DNA of 64,000 bases, from assembly GCA_030813035.1 (NCBI GenBank), contig JAUSTV010000001.1; one strand, 5' to 3'. The notes below the pieces were generated by a model. That model was not told where the DNA came from. It ran no database searches and saw only the letters and a program-made list of their open reading frames with translations. A program made the translations under genes and the position numbers. Below are positions 34,576 to 43,694 of the stretch, piece after piece. The number at the start of each line of letters is the position of its first letter. The first letter of the stretch is position 1. Source of the stretch: Bacillus_BA fengqiuensis. GTDB lineage: Bacteria > Bacillota > Bacilli > Bacillales > Bacillaceae_H.

Positions 34576-35428
34576 AGCATACATCATAGAAAAACTATAC
34601 AGATCTTTACAAAAACAAACATACACAAATTTTGAGTGGTTAGTAATAGATGATGGTTCAACTGACACCACAAAAGAAAAGTTTAAATTATGGGCAATAG
34701 AAGAAAATCCATTTCCAATAAGATATTATAAAGTTGAAAACGGAGGAAAGCATAGGGCGATTAATAAAGCTACAGACTTAGCTAAAGGAGAATTATTCTT
34801 TATTGTGGACTCCGATGATCATCTTACAGAAGATGCTTTGGAAAGTATAGTAAAATGGGAAGAAAGTCTTGAGAACAAAGAATTATTTTGTGGCATTTCG
34901 GGTAATAGGGGAAAGGACAAAAATGAATTTTGGGGTACCACCTTTGAGGGAGATTATAAAGATGCCACTTCACTGGAACGTAATAAGTATAAAATAACTG
35001 GAGATAAAGCTGAAGTGTTTTATACGGCTATTTTAAAAGGGTATAAGTTTCAAGAATTTGAAGGCGAAAAGTTTATGTCAGAGGCTACAGTATGGGATAG
35101 AATGGCCTATGATGGTTATAAAATAAGATGGTTTAATAAAACAATTTATATTTGTGACTATCTTGAAGATGGCTTGACTAGCAATATGAAAGAAGTATTT
35201 GCTAAAAGTCCAAAGGGGACAGCTTGTTATATAAAACAACAAATAAAGTTTTATCAATGTGGCTTGAAAGGCAGACTGGCTAACTATAACTTATATTATA
35301 ATCATGTTAAATCCAATATATGCTTAAAAGAAGCGGCAAAGTACTTGGAAATCCAACCTCTCACCTTAATTTGGGCGATATTTTTAACTAACTGTAAGAA
35401 GTTTATACTGAATAGACCTTGGAGTTAG
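34541..35428 (+). CDS. Glycosyltransferase family 2
   Basis: A 295-residue GT2 enzyme: MKITVFTPTYNRAYIIEKLY, LVIDDGSTDTT, and FIVDSDDHLTEDALESIVKW with an intact metal motif; later FMSEATVWDRMAYDGYKI. It is a diverged relative of the gene at 21390. GGGGGACGGAA precedes the ATG, inside the 3' end of the hydrolase gene. An IS element is inserted 10 bases after its stop, between it and the flippase gene. Confidence 0.88.
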   Translation: MKITVFTPTYNRAYIIEKLYRSLQKQTYTNFEWLVIDDGSTDTTKEKFKLWAIEENPFPIRYYKVENGGKHRAINKATDLAKGELFFIVDSDDHLTEDALESIVKWEESLENKELFCGISGNRGKDKNEFWGTTFEGDYKDATSLERNKYKITGDKAEVFYTAILKGYKFQEFEGEKFMSEATVWDRMAYDGYKIRWFNKTIYICDYLEDGLTSNMKEVFAKSPKGTACYIKQQIKFYQCGLKGRLANYNLYYNHVKSNICLKEAAKYLEIQPLTLIWAIFLTNCKKFILNRPWS

Positions 35429-35492
35429 TATAGTTTTATGGACACATCTTAGTTAAGTCCTTACAATGTATCTCAAGGAAGGATGTGTCCGT

Positions 35493-35768
35493 ATGGAACG
35501 TAAAAATACAGGCAAAAAATACAATCAAGATTTTAAGAAAACGGTTGTGGACTTATACCATTCCGGTACCTCTATGAAAGAATTAAGTAACGAATATGGC
35601 GTTTCTGACGTGACAATTTATAAATGGATTAAAGACTTTACTCCTATTGGAACGGAGGAGGAATCCCTCACACCTAAAGAACTGGCTGCCATTCAAAAGG
35701 AGAACCTTCGTTTAAAACAGGAGATTGAAATCTTAAAAAAGGCTATGGCCATATTCGCGAAAAAGTAA
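35493..35768 (+). CDS. IS3-family transposase OrfA (helix-turn-helix)
   Basis: A 91-residue protein from ATG 35493 (AAGGAAGGATG upstream). It has the HTH_Tnp_1 motif (YNQDFKKTVVDLYHSGTSMK, then ELSNEYGVSDVTIYKWIKDF) and a leucine-zipper-like C-terminus (KENLRLKQEIEILKKAMAIF). The 3' end GCGAAAAAGTAA offers a slippery A run at which a -1 shift would produce the OrfAB transposase. Confidence 0.9.
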   Translation: MERKNTGKKYNQDFKKTVVDLYHSGTSMKELSNEYGVSDVTIYKWIKDFTPIGTEEESLTPKELAAIQKENLRLKQEIEILKKAMAIFAKK

Positions 35769-35824
35769 CCGATACAGAGCTTACCGATTTCATTGACGAA
35801 CACAAAGCACAGTACACCGTTCAG

Positions 35825-36643
35825 ATGATGTGTGACGTGCTGGCTGTTCCGAGAAGTACGTACTATCATTCATTACACAAAACAGAGTCAAACCGTGAAC
35901 GTGAAAACCGAGAGTTAACCAAGAAAATCATCCAAATCCACCAGGAGAGTAAAGAACGATACGGAGCTCCTAAAATCCGTCAAACTCTACTGAGTGATGG
36001 ACTTTCATTGAGTTTAAAACGTGCGCAGCGTTTAATGACAAAAGCAGAAATCCGTTCGATTATCAAGAAAAAGTACCGGCCACACTCCAGCAGGGAGACA
36101 GTAAAGGAACGGGACAATCTTTTGAAAAGAGACTTCTCTACCACCACAATTAACGAGAAATGGGTGGCAGATATCACCTACATTCATACGCTGAGAGATG
36201 GCTGGTGTTATCTAGCTTCCGTTATGGATTTACACTCCAAAAAAATGGTGGGCTATTCATTTTCACGTTCGATGACAACAGACTTGGTAATGAAGGCTTT
36301 GGAAAACGCTTACTACGCACAAAAGCCGGCTAAAGGTTTACTCCTGCATACGGATTTAGGCTCACAATATACCAGTTCTGAATTTACACAATACGTTCAA
36401 GTTCATGGGATCATTCAATCATTTAGCCAAAAAGGCTGTCCTTATGACAATGCCTGTATCGAGTCATTTCATGCCATTTTAAAGAAAGAAGAAGTAAACC
36501 ATGTGCAATATCTAGACTATCACTCTGCCAAACTAGCTATGTTTCAGTTTATTGAAGGTTGGTACAACAGAAAAAGAATACACAGCAGTCTAGGGTACAA
36601 AACTCCCCAATCAGTTGAAGATCACATTAAACAATCAGCTTAA
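35825..36643 (+). CDS. IS3-family transposase OrfB (DDE integrase)
   Basis: 272 residues from the ATG shown, but the frame is open upstream to the OrfA stop and is normally translated by -1 frameshifting. An HTH_21 segment (RYGAPKIRQTLLSDGLSLSL) is followed by the rve integrase core with catalytic Asp in NEKWVADITYIHTL, Asp in LLHTDLGSQYTS and Glu in ACIESFHAILKKEE. All three acidic residues are present, so the element could be active. Confidence 0.92.
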   Translation: MMCDVLAVPRSTYYHSLHKTESNRERENRELTKKIIQIHQESKERYGAPKIRQTLLSDGLSLSLKRAQRLMTKAEIRSIIKKKYRPHSSRETVKERDNLLKRDFSTTTINEKWVADITYIHTLRDGWCYLASVMDLHSKKMVGYSFSRSMTTDLVMKALENAYYAQKPAKGLLLHTDLGSQYTSSEFTQYVQVHGIIQSFSQKGCPYDNACIESFHAILKKEEVNHVQYLDYHSAKLAMFQFIEGWYNRKRIHSSLGYKTPQSVEDHIKQSA

Positions 36644-36745
36644 AACTTAACTTTTTTGTGTCCAAAATATTGACTTAAATCCAACCTTAATATAGCGTTT
36701 TATATTTAACAACCAAATATTTTCTATTTGTATAGATAAAGTCGG

Positions 36746-36770
36746 CACATTTTTGAAAAATGTGTTTTTT
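36746..36770 (+). terminator. Weak terminator-like hairpin before the flippase gene
   Basis: CACATTTTTGAAAAATGTG followed by six T. It sits between the IS element and the flippase gene and may attenuate eps transcription unless antitermination (EAR) acts. Confidence 0.45.
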
Positions 36771-36823
36771 GTGTTCTAAGAATTATAATGTCCTTCAAAT
36801 TTTAACTTTATAATGGAGATAAA

Positions 36824-38377
36824 ATGAGAGTCAAAAATTCCATCATTAATATATCCGCAGGTTTAGCAAATCAACTCATTATTACAGTATTAAGTTTTGT
36901 TTCAAGAACAGTATTTATCAGCAGTTTAGGTATTGAGTACTTAGGAATCAATGGGCTCCTTACCAATATATTGGCTATGCTGACATTGGCCGAGGCAGGA
37001 ATAGGGGCCAGTATTATGTACAGCCTTTATAAGCCGGTAGCAGACAATGATCAAGTGAAAATCAATGTCCTGATGAAGTTTTACCGAAAAGCCTATATGG
37101 TCATAGCTCTAGTTGTACTGTTACTTGGATTATCCCTTATGCCTTTTCTTCAATATTTCATTAAAGATTCAAACGTTGAAAATATTCATTTAATTTACAG
37201 CATCTTTTTGCTTAATACAGTTTTGCCATATTTATATGTATACAAAAACTCATTTTTAAATGTTTGTCAAAAGGGCTACATTGTAACAGGAATCTATTCT
37301 GTATCATCAATCGTATCTACTTGTCTTAAAATAGGCATATTGCATTTTACGAAAAATTATATTTTATATTTAGTGATAGACAGTATGATAACCCTCCTTA
37401 CTTCCATCTTTTTATCCGTTACAGTAAACAAATTGTATCCGTTTTTGAAAAATAAAGTATCAAGTAAATTGGATATTGAAACGAAAACAAATATTACTAA
37501 AAATGTAAAAGCTATCGTATTACAAAATATAGGAAGTTATTTAGTGTTTGGTACTGATAATATTATCATTTCTTCATTCGTCAGTGTTGCAGCCGTTGGT
37601 TTGTATTCCAACTATAATATGTTAATCGATATTTGCAGGACCTTCATCAATCAAGTTTTTAATAATATTTATCATAGTGTAGGAAATTTAGTGGCAAATG
37701 AAAGTACAGATAAAGTTTATAGTGTATATAAGGCATACATGCTTGTGAATTTTTGGTTGTATTCATTCTTCACGATTTCCTTATATATTATGATAGAACC
37801 CTTTATTACATTATGGCTAGGTTCAGAGTTTTTAATGAGTAAAGGTGTGTTAATTATCTTGATGATCATTTTTTATGAAAGGGGAATGAGAAACTCAATC
37901 ACTACTGTAAAAACAACATCCGGAATCTTTCATGAAGATCGATATGCACCTTTATGCCAGGCTACTGTTAACCTGATTGTTTCAATTATATTAGTTCAAT
38001 CAATGGGTATAGTTGGTGTTTTCATTGGCACTCTTATCAGTGCGTTAGCTGTTCCGTTCTGGACGACCCCTTACTTAGTATATAAAAAAGTATTTCATAT
38101 GCCTGTTAGTCATTATTTTCTAAATTATACTTATTATGCAGCTGTAGGTATAGGAACTTACTTTTTAACCAGCTTTATATGTGGTTTTATTTTAGCGGAT
38201 GATTTAGTAAGTCTACTAGTAAGAGGGCTAATTTGTTTAATCGTTCCAAATATAATTTATATAGTTATTTTTTATAGACAAGATGAGTTTAAGTATTTAT
38301 TAGGAATTGTAAAAAATATTATGGGAGTTTTACTGGAGAGGTTTAAGGTGAACAAAAAAATTAGAAATGTAGGCTAA
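36824..38377 (+). CDS. Wzx-type polysaccharide flippase
   Basis: A 517-residue membrane protein with about 12-14 helices of the MOP/PST superfamily. The N-terminus is INISAGLANQLIITVLSFVS, then RTVFISSLGIEYLGINGLLT (typical of Firmicute Wzx) and TLAEAGIGASIMYSLYKPVA. It moves the lipid-linked repeat unit across the membrane to EpsG for polymerisation. TGGAGATAAA precedes the ATG. In B. subtilis the corresponding gene is epsK; the order differs here, so I give no symbol. Confidence 0.9.
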   Translation: MRVKNSIINISAGLANQLIITVLSFVSRTVFISSLGIEYLGINGLLTNILAMLTLAEAGIGASIMYSLYKPVADNDQVKINVLMKFYRKAYMVIALVVLLLGLSLMPFLQYFIKDSNVENIHLIYSIFLLNTVLPYLYVYKNSFLNVCQKGYIVTGIYSVSSIVSTCLKIGILHFTKNYILYLVIDSMITLLTSIFLSVTVNKLYPFLKNKVSSKLDIETKTNITKNVKAIVLQNIGSYLVFGTDNIIISSFVSVAAVGLYSNYNMLIDICRTFINQVFNNIYHSVGNLVANESTDKVYSVYKAYMLVNFWLYSFFTISLYIMIEPFITLWLGSEFLMSKGVLIILMIIFYERGMRNSITTVKTTSGIFHEDRYAPLCQATVNLIVSIILVQSMGIVGVFIGTLISALAVPFWTTPYLVYKKVFHMPVSHYFLNYTYYAAVGIGTYFLTSFICGFILADDLVSLLVRGLICLIVPNIIYIVIFYRQDEFKYLLGIVKNIMGVLLERFKVNKKIRNVG

Positions 38378-38496
38378 ACAAACTCATTTTTTCAATTGAG
38401 AGTAAGGGAAAAGGTCACTATGTTCTGACGAGCGTAATGGCTTTTTTATGTATTACAATCTATTACTTTTATCTGTTATAACCGGAGGAGATATCC

Positions 38497-39618
38497 ATGA
38501 AAAAAGTTTTCCCGCTTCTTTGTGCTGCCACCATTGTCAGTTCTTCCTTTGCTGTTCATGCACAAGCGGATGAACAGCAAACAGTTGAAACAGTTGAATC
38601 AGAAGGAGAAATGATACAAGAGAAAAATTCACTGGAAGAAGTGAAAGAGTTAACGTTAGAGGATGCTATAAAAAGAGGAACAGAGGTAAACACAAACATA
38701 AAAATCTTACAATTCAATTTGGAAATAGCCAAGAATCAGCTTTTAAAGATAAAAAATGATCCAAAGATGACTGGTCAAGATATAAAAAAGGCAGAAGACC
38801 ACATAGATAGTTTAAATGGGGAAATGGAAAATTTAAAGGAAGGTCTCAGGCTTACGTTAACTTCTTCCTATATGAATATGCTGTTGCTTCAAGAGGAGAT
38901 GGATTTTACAAAGAAATCACTGCAATCAGCTATTAATGAAGTGGATAAAACACAGCGATTATATAATCTTGGCAGGCTAATGAAGGAAGCTCTTAGCCAA
39001 GCTGAAATCGCCCGTGATAATACAGAAAAGCAATTAAAAGAACAGGAAAAAAACTATAATCGTTTACTTGCTGCATTTAGCTCAGATATAGGTATCGCAT
39101 ATAATCCTAATACAGTGATCAAGTCTATTAGGTTTGAAGCGCTAGATTTTGAAACGCCTACGAATTTCACCCTTTTAATTGAACAGTCATATAAAATGAA
39201 AAAAGCACAGAAAAGTTTAGAGTCCGTTATGTTGAATCGTGACAACGTCTATAAAGATTACGAGAATGGGAAGGATAATGTTACGATTTATGATAAAGCT
39301 CAGCAAGATTACCAAGTGAAAATCGCTGAAGAAATGATGGCTTCAACACAAGTTAGTATAGAGGCTGCCATTAAACAGTTATATGACAAAGCAGAGAGCT
39401 CGTATTCCTCTTATGAAGAAGCTGTCCAGCAATTGGAGGCTAAAAGAAAAGAGATGGATGGTTTACAAATCCGTTATAATTTGGGGAGAATTTCGAAATA
39501 TGATTATGAAAAAGCACAGCTTGGGCTGGCAGCGGCAGAGCTGAATGTGTATAAAGCTAAAGTGCAAAACTATACGATTCAACAATCCATTGCCGCTTTA
39601 CAAAAGGGGTATATTTGA
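38497..39618 (+). CDS. TolC-like outer-membrane-efflux-family protein in a monoderm locus
   Basis: A 373-residue secreted protein. The signal peptide (KVFPLLCAATIVSSSFAVHA, then QADE) is followed by ELTLEDAIKRGTEVNTNIKI, the usual first helix of TolC repeats. Two tandem halves follow, each with a Y-N-L-G-R motif (YNLGRLMKEALSQAEIARDN and YNLGRISKYDYEKAQLGLAA), and long coiled coils. In Gram-negative cells TolC spans the outer membrane. Here it might bridge the cell wall with the HlyD-like lipoprotein encoded at 16703, though both roles are inferred. GGAGGAGAT precedes the ATG and a terminator follows. Confidence 0.77.
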   Translation: MKKVFPLLCAATIVSSSFAVHAQADEQQTVETVESEGEMIQEKNSLEEVKELTLEDAIKRGTEVNTNIKILQFNLEIAKNQLLKIKNDPKMTGQDIKKAEDHIDSLNGEMENLKEGLRLTLTSSYMNMLLLQEEMDFTKKSLQSAINEVDKTQRLYNLGRLMKEALSQAEIARDNTEKQLKEQEKNYNRLLAAFSSDIGIAYNPNTVIKSIRFEALDFETPTNFTLLIEQSYKMKKAQKSLESVMLNRDNVYKDYENGKDNVTIYDKAQQDYQVKIAEEMMASTQVSIEAAIKQLYDKAESSYSSYEEAVQQLEAKRKEMDGLQIRYNLGRISKYDYEKAQLGLAAAELNVYKAKVQNYTIQQSIAALQKGYI

Positions 39619-39621
39619 TCA

Positions 39622-39657
39622 AAAGCATCTCAACGAACAAATTGAGGTGCTTTTTTG
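39622..39657 (+). terminator. Terminator after the TolC-like gene
   Basis: AGCATCTCAA, loop, TTGAGGTGC with T6. It separates the TolC-like gene from galE and would need antitermination for the operon to continue. Confidence 0.85.
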
Positions 39658-39694
39658 TGTCTAAAAACTTAATGAAATCGGGAGGGAGAAATTT

Positions 39695-40747
39695 ATGAAA
39701 ATTTTAGTGACAGGCGGAGCGGGTTATATCGGAACACATACGTGTGTGGAGTTGTTGAATGCAGGCTATGAAATTGTGGTCCTCGATAATTTTTCGAACA
39801 GCAAGCCGGAAGCGTTACATCGCGTTCGGGAGATTACAGGTAAGGATTTTTTGTTTTATGAAGCAGACTTGCTGGATAAAGAAGCGTTGCACACGATTTT
39901 TGCCGAAAATGAAATCGAGGCCGTGATTCATTTTGCAGGGCTGAAGGCGGTTGGCGAGTCTGTTAATCTGCCGCTCTGGTATTATGACAACAACATGACC
40001 GGCACGATTCGATTGTGTGAAGTGATGAAAGAGCATGGGGTGAAAAAGCTTGTATTCAGTTCTTCGGCAACGGTATACGGAATGCCGGAACGGGTACCTA
40101 TCGATGAAGAATGTTCCCTTGGAGCAACGAATCCATATGGGCGCACAAAGCAGATGATTGAAGAAATTTTGCGTGATCTGCATGTGTCTGACCATGAATG
40201 GAGCGTTGCTCTTTTACGTTATTTCAATCCAATTGGGGCACACAAAAGCGGGCGCATCGGTGAAGATCCGAATGGCATTCCAAACAACCTTTTGCCATAT
40301 ATCTCCCAAGTAGCTGTAGGGAAGTTAAGTGAGCTGAGCGTTTTTGGCAATGACTATCCCACGCCTGATGGTACCGGGGTCAGAGATTATATCCATGTAG
40401 TCGACCTGGCAATCGGCCATTTGAGAGCGCTTGAAAAGATATTGGCGTCCAATGGGGTAGGAGCCTACAACCTTGGCACGGGAAATGGATATAGTGTATT
40501 AGAGATCGTTTCTGCTTTTGAACAAGCATCAGGCAGGAACATTCCTTATAAGATTACGGCACGCCGCCCAGGGGATATCGGGGTTTGTTATGCAGATTCG
40601 ACAAAGGCGAAACTGGAACTCGGGTGGGCTGCAGAAAGAGGCATCGAAGAGATGTGTGAGGATTCATGGAGATGGCAGTGCCATAATCCAAATGGGTATG
40701 GGAAAGAGGTCGATGTGCTGACTGGAATCGGCATTAGTAAAGGATAA
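39695..40747 (+). CDS. galE: UDP-glucose 4-epimerase
   Basis: A 350-residue extended SDR: GGAGYIGTHTCVELLNAGYE at residues 7-26, then FSNSKPEALHRV, the SSATVYG serine and NPYGRTKQ tyrosine/lysine of the active site, and ALLRYFNPIGAHKSGRIGED, the GalE signature. It interconverts UDP-Glc and UDP-Gal and can also act on the GlcNAc forms. GGGAGGGAGAA precedes it. Base use is richer in G+C than that of the transferase block. It provides galactose donors for the exopolysaccharide. Confidence 0.95.
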   Translation: MKILVTGGAGYIGTHTCVELLNAGYEIVVLDNFSNSKPEALHRVREITGKDFLFYEADLLDKEALHTIFAENEIEAVIHFAGLKAVGESVNLPLWYYDNNMTGTIRLCEVMKEHGVKKLVFSSSATVYGMPERVPIDEECSLGATNPYGRTKQMIEEILRDLHVSDHEWSVALLRYFNPIGAHKSGRIGEDPNGIPNNLLPYISQVAVGKLSELSVFGNDYPTPDGTGVRDYIHVVDLAIGHLRALEKILASNGVGAYNLGTGNGYSVLEIVSAFEQASGRNIPYKITARRPGDIGVCYADSTKAKLELGWAAERGIEEMCEDSWRWQCHNPNGYGKEVDVLTGIGISKG

Positions 40748-40874
40748 TGTTGAACCTTCGTGCAACGATGCCATCTGTCATGATGATGTAAATACATGGG
40801 GAGAAAACCGGCTTATTGGTTTTCTTTCCATATCATTTCCTAAACTATTAGATTGTAGAAGCGGGGTTGAATAA

Positions 40875-41030
40875 ATGAATATCTCTGACAAGCTCACTCA
40901 ACAGCAATTTCAAGAAATTTTATTCAACATATACAAAAAAGGCCAGGAATCAGAAAAGATGGAGGCCGCTGAATTGATAAACGAAATTAAACGGCAAATT
41001 ATGTCTTCCATTATGCATAGACCAAAGTAA
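40875..41030 (+). CDS. Small hypothetical protein, 51 aa, in the eps operon
   Basis: ATG 40875 with GAAGCGGGG upstream. The product starts MNISDKLTQQQFQEILFNIY, then KKGQESEKMEAAELINEIKR and ends SSIMHRPK. It is helical and charged, without a membrane segment or known domain. It sits between galE and epsL. Position and codon pattern suggest a real gene. A regulatory peptide is possible but nothing proves it. Confidence 0.55.
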   Translation: MNISDKLTQQQFQEILFNIYKKGQESEKMEAAELINEIKRQIMSSIMHRPK

Positions 41031-41166
41031 ACAAGCATAGAGAAAAAGAGATAGCGCAAAAAAGAGCTTTTTACTTCTATATGTAAAGAAAATTCGATGA
41101 TCGAGATGAGCAGAGAGTGTGTGTGAAAAGTAGCTTGCGAAGTCTCGATGAGGAGTATGGATACAA

Positions 41167-41781
41167 ATGAAACGGCTTTTTGATTTAGTGATTTCTTTAT
41201 CATTGTTGTTCGTGTTTTTTTCGATTATTTTAGTCGCAGCCATTCTAGTGCGATTTAAATTGGGTTCTCCCATTTTATTTAAGCAGCAGCGTCCGGGACT
41301 GTACGGGAAACCTTTTTATGTGTATAAATTCCGTACGATGACGGATGCAAGGGATAATAGCGGACAATTGTTGCCCGACCATATGAGACTGACGTCATTT
41401 GGAAAGTTTCTTAGGAAATATAGTTTAGACGAGTTGCCGCAGCTGTTCAACGTTGTAAAAGGCGATATCAGTTTAGTTGGGCCGAGGCCGCTATTAATGG
41501 AATACTTGCCATTATATACGAAAGAACAAGCGAAACGGCATAATGTGAGACCAGGCATTACAGGATGGGCTCAAGTGAATGGAAGAAACACGATTACATG
41601 GGAGGAGAAATTTCAGCTTGATGTATGGTATGTGGAGAATCAATCATTCTTGCTTGATATGAAAATATTGGTTCGAACAGTCATAAAAGTGTTTAAGTCT
41701 GAAGGAATCAGTCAAGACGGTCATGTAACGGTGGAAAAGTTTCGTGGAACAAAACAATCGGAGAAAAGGGGTAACGGATGA
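41167..41781 (+). CDS. epsL: EpsL, initiating phosphoglycosyl transferase (PglC-like)
   Basis: A 204-residue monotopic sugar-phosphate transferase of the Bac_transf/PglC type. It has an N-terminal re-entrant helix (LFDLVISLSLLFVFFSIILV), PILFKQQRPGLYGKPFYVYK and FRTMTDARDNSGQLLPD with the catalytic Asp region, and ISLVGPRPLL and PGITGWAQVNGRNTI at the end. It moves the first sugar phosphate, probably from UDP-diacetylbacillosamine, to undecaprenyl phosphate. It overlaps epsM by four bases; epsL-epsM-epsN order is as in B. subtilis. Confidence 0.93.
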   Translation: MKRLFDLVISLSLLFVFFSIILVAAILVRFKLGSPILFKQQRPGLYGKPFYVYKFRTMTDARDNSGQLLPDHMRLTSFGKFLRKYSLDELPQLFNVVKGDISLVGPRPLLMEYLPLYTKEQAKRHNVRPGITGWAQVNGRNTITWEEKFQLDVWYVENQSFLLDMKILVRTVIKVFKSEGISQDGHVTVEKFRGTKQSEKRGNG

Positions 41782-42422
41782 AAATTGCGATTATTGGAAA
41801 AGGCGGTCACAGCAAGGTCATCGAAGATACTATTCTATCAAATAAAGAGTATGAGATTGTCGGATATTTAGATGACCGATATCAAGAGGTTACGATGATA
41901 GATGGCATGTATTATGGACCGATTATGGCAGCACAAAGGCTGATCAGTTATTTCGAGGATCTCAAGTTCGTGATAGCCCTCGGAAACAACAAGGTTAGAA
42001 AATCAATCGTTGGGCAACTCGGTCTTTCTGATCGTGATTATGCCACATTGATACATAATAAAGCGGTTATTAGTCCAAGTGCCACGATCGGGAGTGGTAC
42101 CGTTGTGATGGCTTCTGCCGTTATTAATGCAGAGGCGGAAATAGGAAATCATGCGATTATCAACACAAATGCCGTTATAGAACATGATAATAAAATAAGT
42201 GATTTTGTGCATATTTCTCCAAGTGCCACCCTTACAGGTGCTGTTACGGTAGGAGAAGGAGCACATATAGGTGCAGGTGCCGTTATTATTCCAAACGTTC
42301 ATATTAAAGAATGGTCCGTTATTGGAGCGGGGGCAACAGTCATCCATGATATCCCGGCAAACTGTACGGCTGTTGGTACTCCAGCCAAAATTGCGAGAAA
42401 AGAAACTGTTGGAGGGGTGTAG
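41778..42422 (+). CDS. epsM: EpsM, UDP-4-amino-sugar N-acetyltransferase (PglD-like)
   Basis: 214 residues. An N-terminal Rossmann-like domain (MKIAIIGKGGHSKVIEDTIL) is followed by hexapeptide repeats of the left-handed helix (ATIGSGTVVMASAVINAEAE and TVGEGAHIGAGAVIIPNVHI). His in NTNAVIEHDNKI is the catalytic base of the family. It acetylates the 4-amino group made by EpsN. Order and overlap with epsL and epsN indicate one operon. Confidence 0.92.
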   Translation: MKIAIIGKGGHSKVIEDTILSNKEYEIVGYLDDRYQEVTMIDGMYYGPIMAAQRLISYFEDLKFVIALGNNKVRKSIVGQLGLSDRDYATLIHNKAVISPSATIGSGTVVMASAVINAEAEIGNHAIINTNAVIEHDNKISDFVHISPSATLTGAVTVGEGAHIGAGAVIIPNVHIKEWSVIGAGATVIHDIPANCTAVGTPAKIARKETVGGV

Positions 42423-42423
42423 A

Positions 42424-43587
42424 ATGGAACATATAAAACGTGAAAAAAGAATTTATTTATCTTCACCGCATATGAGCGGGAATGAACAAGCATACATAAA
42501 GGACGCATTCGATACAAACTGGATCGCGCCGCTTGGCCCGAATGTGGATGCTTTTGAGAAAGAATTGGCCTCCTATGTTGGGGTTCAAGATGCGGCAGCG
42601 GTCAGCTCTGGAACGGCGGCCATTCATTTAGCATTAAGGCTGCTAGATGTACAAGAAGGGGACAAAGTATTCTGTTCTTCTTTAACTTTTATCGCAAGCG
42701 CCAATCCAATTGTTTATCAGGGAGCGGAGCCGATCTTTATTGATTCAGAACCGGAAACATGGAACATGTCCCCGAAAGCTTTGGAGCGTGCATTGGATGA
42801 TGCTTCGAGAGAAGGAAAGCTGCCAAAAGCAGTAATTGTCGTCAATTTATATGGACAAAGCGCGAAAATGGATGAAATTCTTTTACTGTGCAATCATTAT
42901 GGTGTTCCGATCATAGAGGATGCGGCTGAGTCACTTGGTTCTACATACAAAGGCAAAGCAAGCGGTACATTCGGCAAGTTCGGGATATACTCTTTTAATG
43001 GCAATAAAATTATCACCACATCCGGCGGAGGCATGCTTGTTTCCGATGATACGGAAGCATTAGCAAAAGCACGCTTTTTGGCGACTCAAGCTCGGGATCA
43101 AGCTCCCCACTATCAGCATAGCGAAATCGGCTACAATTATCGCATGAGCAACATTTTGGCTGGAGTGGGAAGAGCGCAGCTGCAAGTATTAGAGAATAGA
43201 GTGGAGGCAAGAAGAGCCATATTTGAACGATATCGTGAAGAATTAGCTCACATACCTGGCATTCGCTTTATGCCTGAATTAAAACATACCCGCTCCAATC
43301 GCTGGCTGACTACTTTAACGCTGGACGAAGAAGAAGCGGGTATTTCTGTTCCATCATTATTGCAATTTTTAGCAGAAGAAAACATCGAAGCACGTCCTGT
43401 TTGGAAACCGCTTCATATGCAGCCGCTTTTTGAAGGAGCTGTATATTATTCTCATAACGACCACGAAAATGTATCAGAACAATTATTCAAAGCCGGCATT
43501 TGCCTGCCATCAGGATCGAATATGACAGAAGAAGATCAAGCGAGAGTGATTGACTGTGTAAAACATTCTTTAAGGGTGAAAGTTTAA
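42424..43587 (+). CDS. epsN: EpsN, PLP-dependent aminotransferase (PglE/DegT type)
   Basis: 387 residues from ATG 42424 (GGAGGGGTGTAGA). DegT/DnrJ/EryC1 family: YLSSPHMSGNEQAYIKDAFD, SSGTAAIHLALRL, FIASANPIVYQGAEPIFIDS, the aspartate IIEDAAESLGSTYKG and the PLP lysine in FGIYSFNGNKIITTSGGGML. It aminates the 4-keto-6-deoxy sugar from EpsC. Together C, N, M and L give the bacillosamine-type first sugar. Confidence 0.93.
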   Translation: MEHIKREKRIYLSSPHMSGNEQAYIKDAFDTNWIAPLGPNVDAFEKELASYVGVQDAAAVSSGTAAIHLALRLLDVQEGDKVFCSSLTFIASANPIVYQGAEPIFIDSEPETWNMSPKALERALDDASREGKLPKAVIVVNLYGQSAKMDEILLLCNHYGVPIIEDAAESLGSTYKGKASGTFGKFGIYSFNGNKIITTSGGGMLVSDDTEALAKARFLATQARDQAPHYQHSEIGYNYRMSNILAGVGRAQLQVLENRVEARRAIFERYREELAHIPGIRFMPELKHTRSNRWLTTLTLDEEEAGISVPSLLQFLAEENIEARPVWKPLHMQPLFEGAVYYSHNDHENVSEQLFKAGICLPSGSNMTEEDQARVIDCVKHSLRVKV

Positions 43588-43694
43588 AATGGTTCCTCTT
43601 GCGAACGGTAGATAATCGCCTTGTTTAGATAGCGCTTTCATAATTAGGGTGTTTAATATTTTTAAAAAGACAATGGAGAAGAACAAGAGATAAG

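Larger units (their letters stand above)
35439..36664 (+). mobile_element. IS3-family insertion sequence (IS150-like), 1226 bp
   Basis: Terminal inverted repeats TGGACACATCTTAGTTAAGT (left) and TGGACACAAAAAAGTTAAGT (right, reversed) agree at 16 of 20 positions. Inside are orfA and orfB of the IS3 type in the usual -1 relation. No direct target repeat is obvious (flanks TTTA and AAAT), so the insertion may be old or flanked by rearrangement. It lies in the eps operon between a transferase and the flippase and could reduce or change downstream expression. Confidence 0.88.

Noticed and set aside
35439..36664. Possible target-site duplication for the IS element
   Set aside because: Flanking bases TTTA and AAAT are not direct repeats, so none is claimed.
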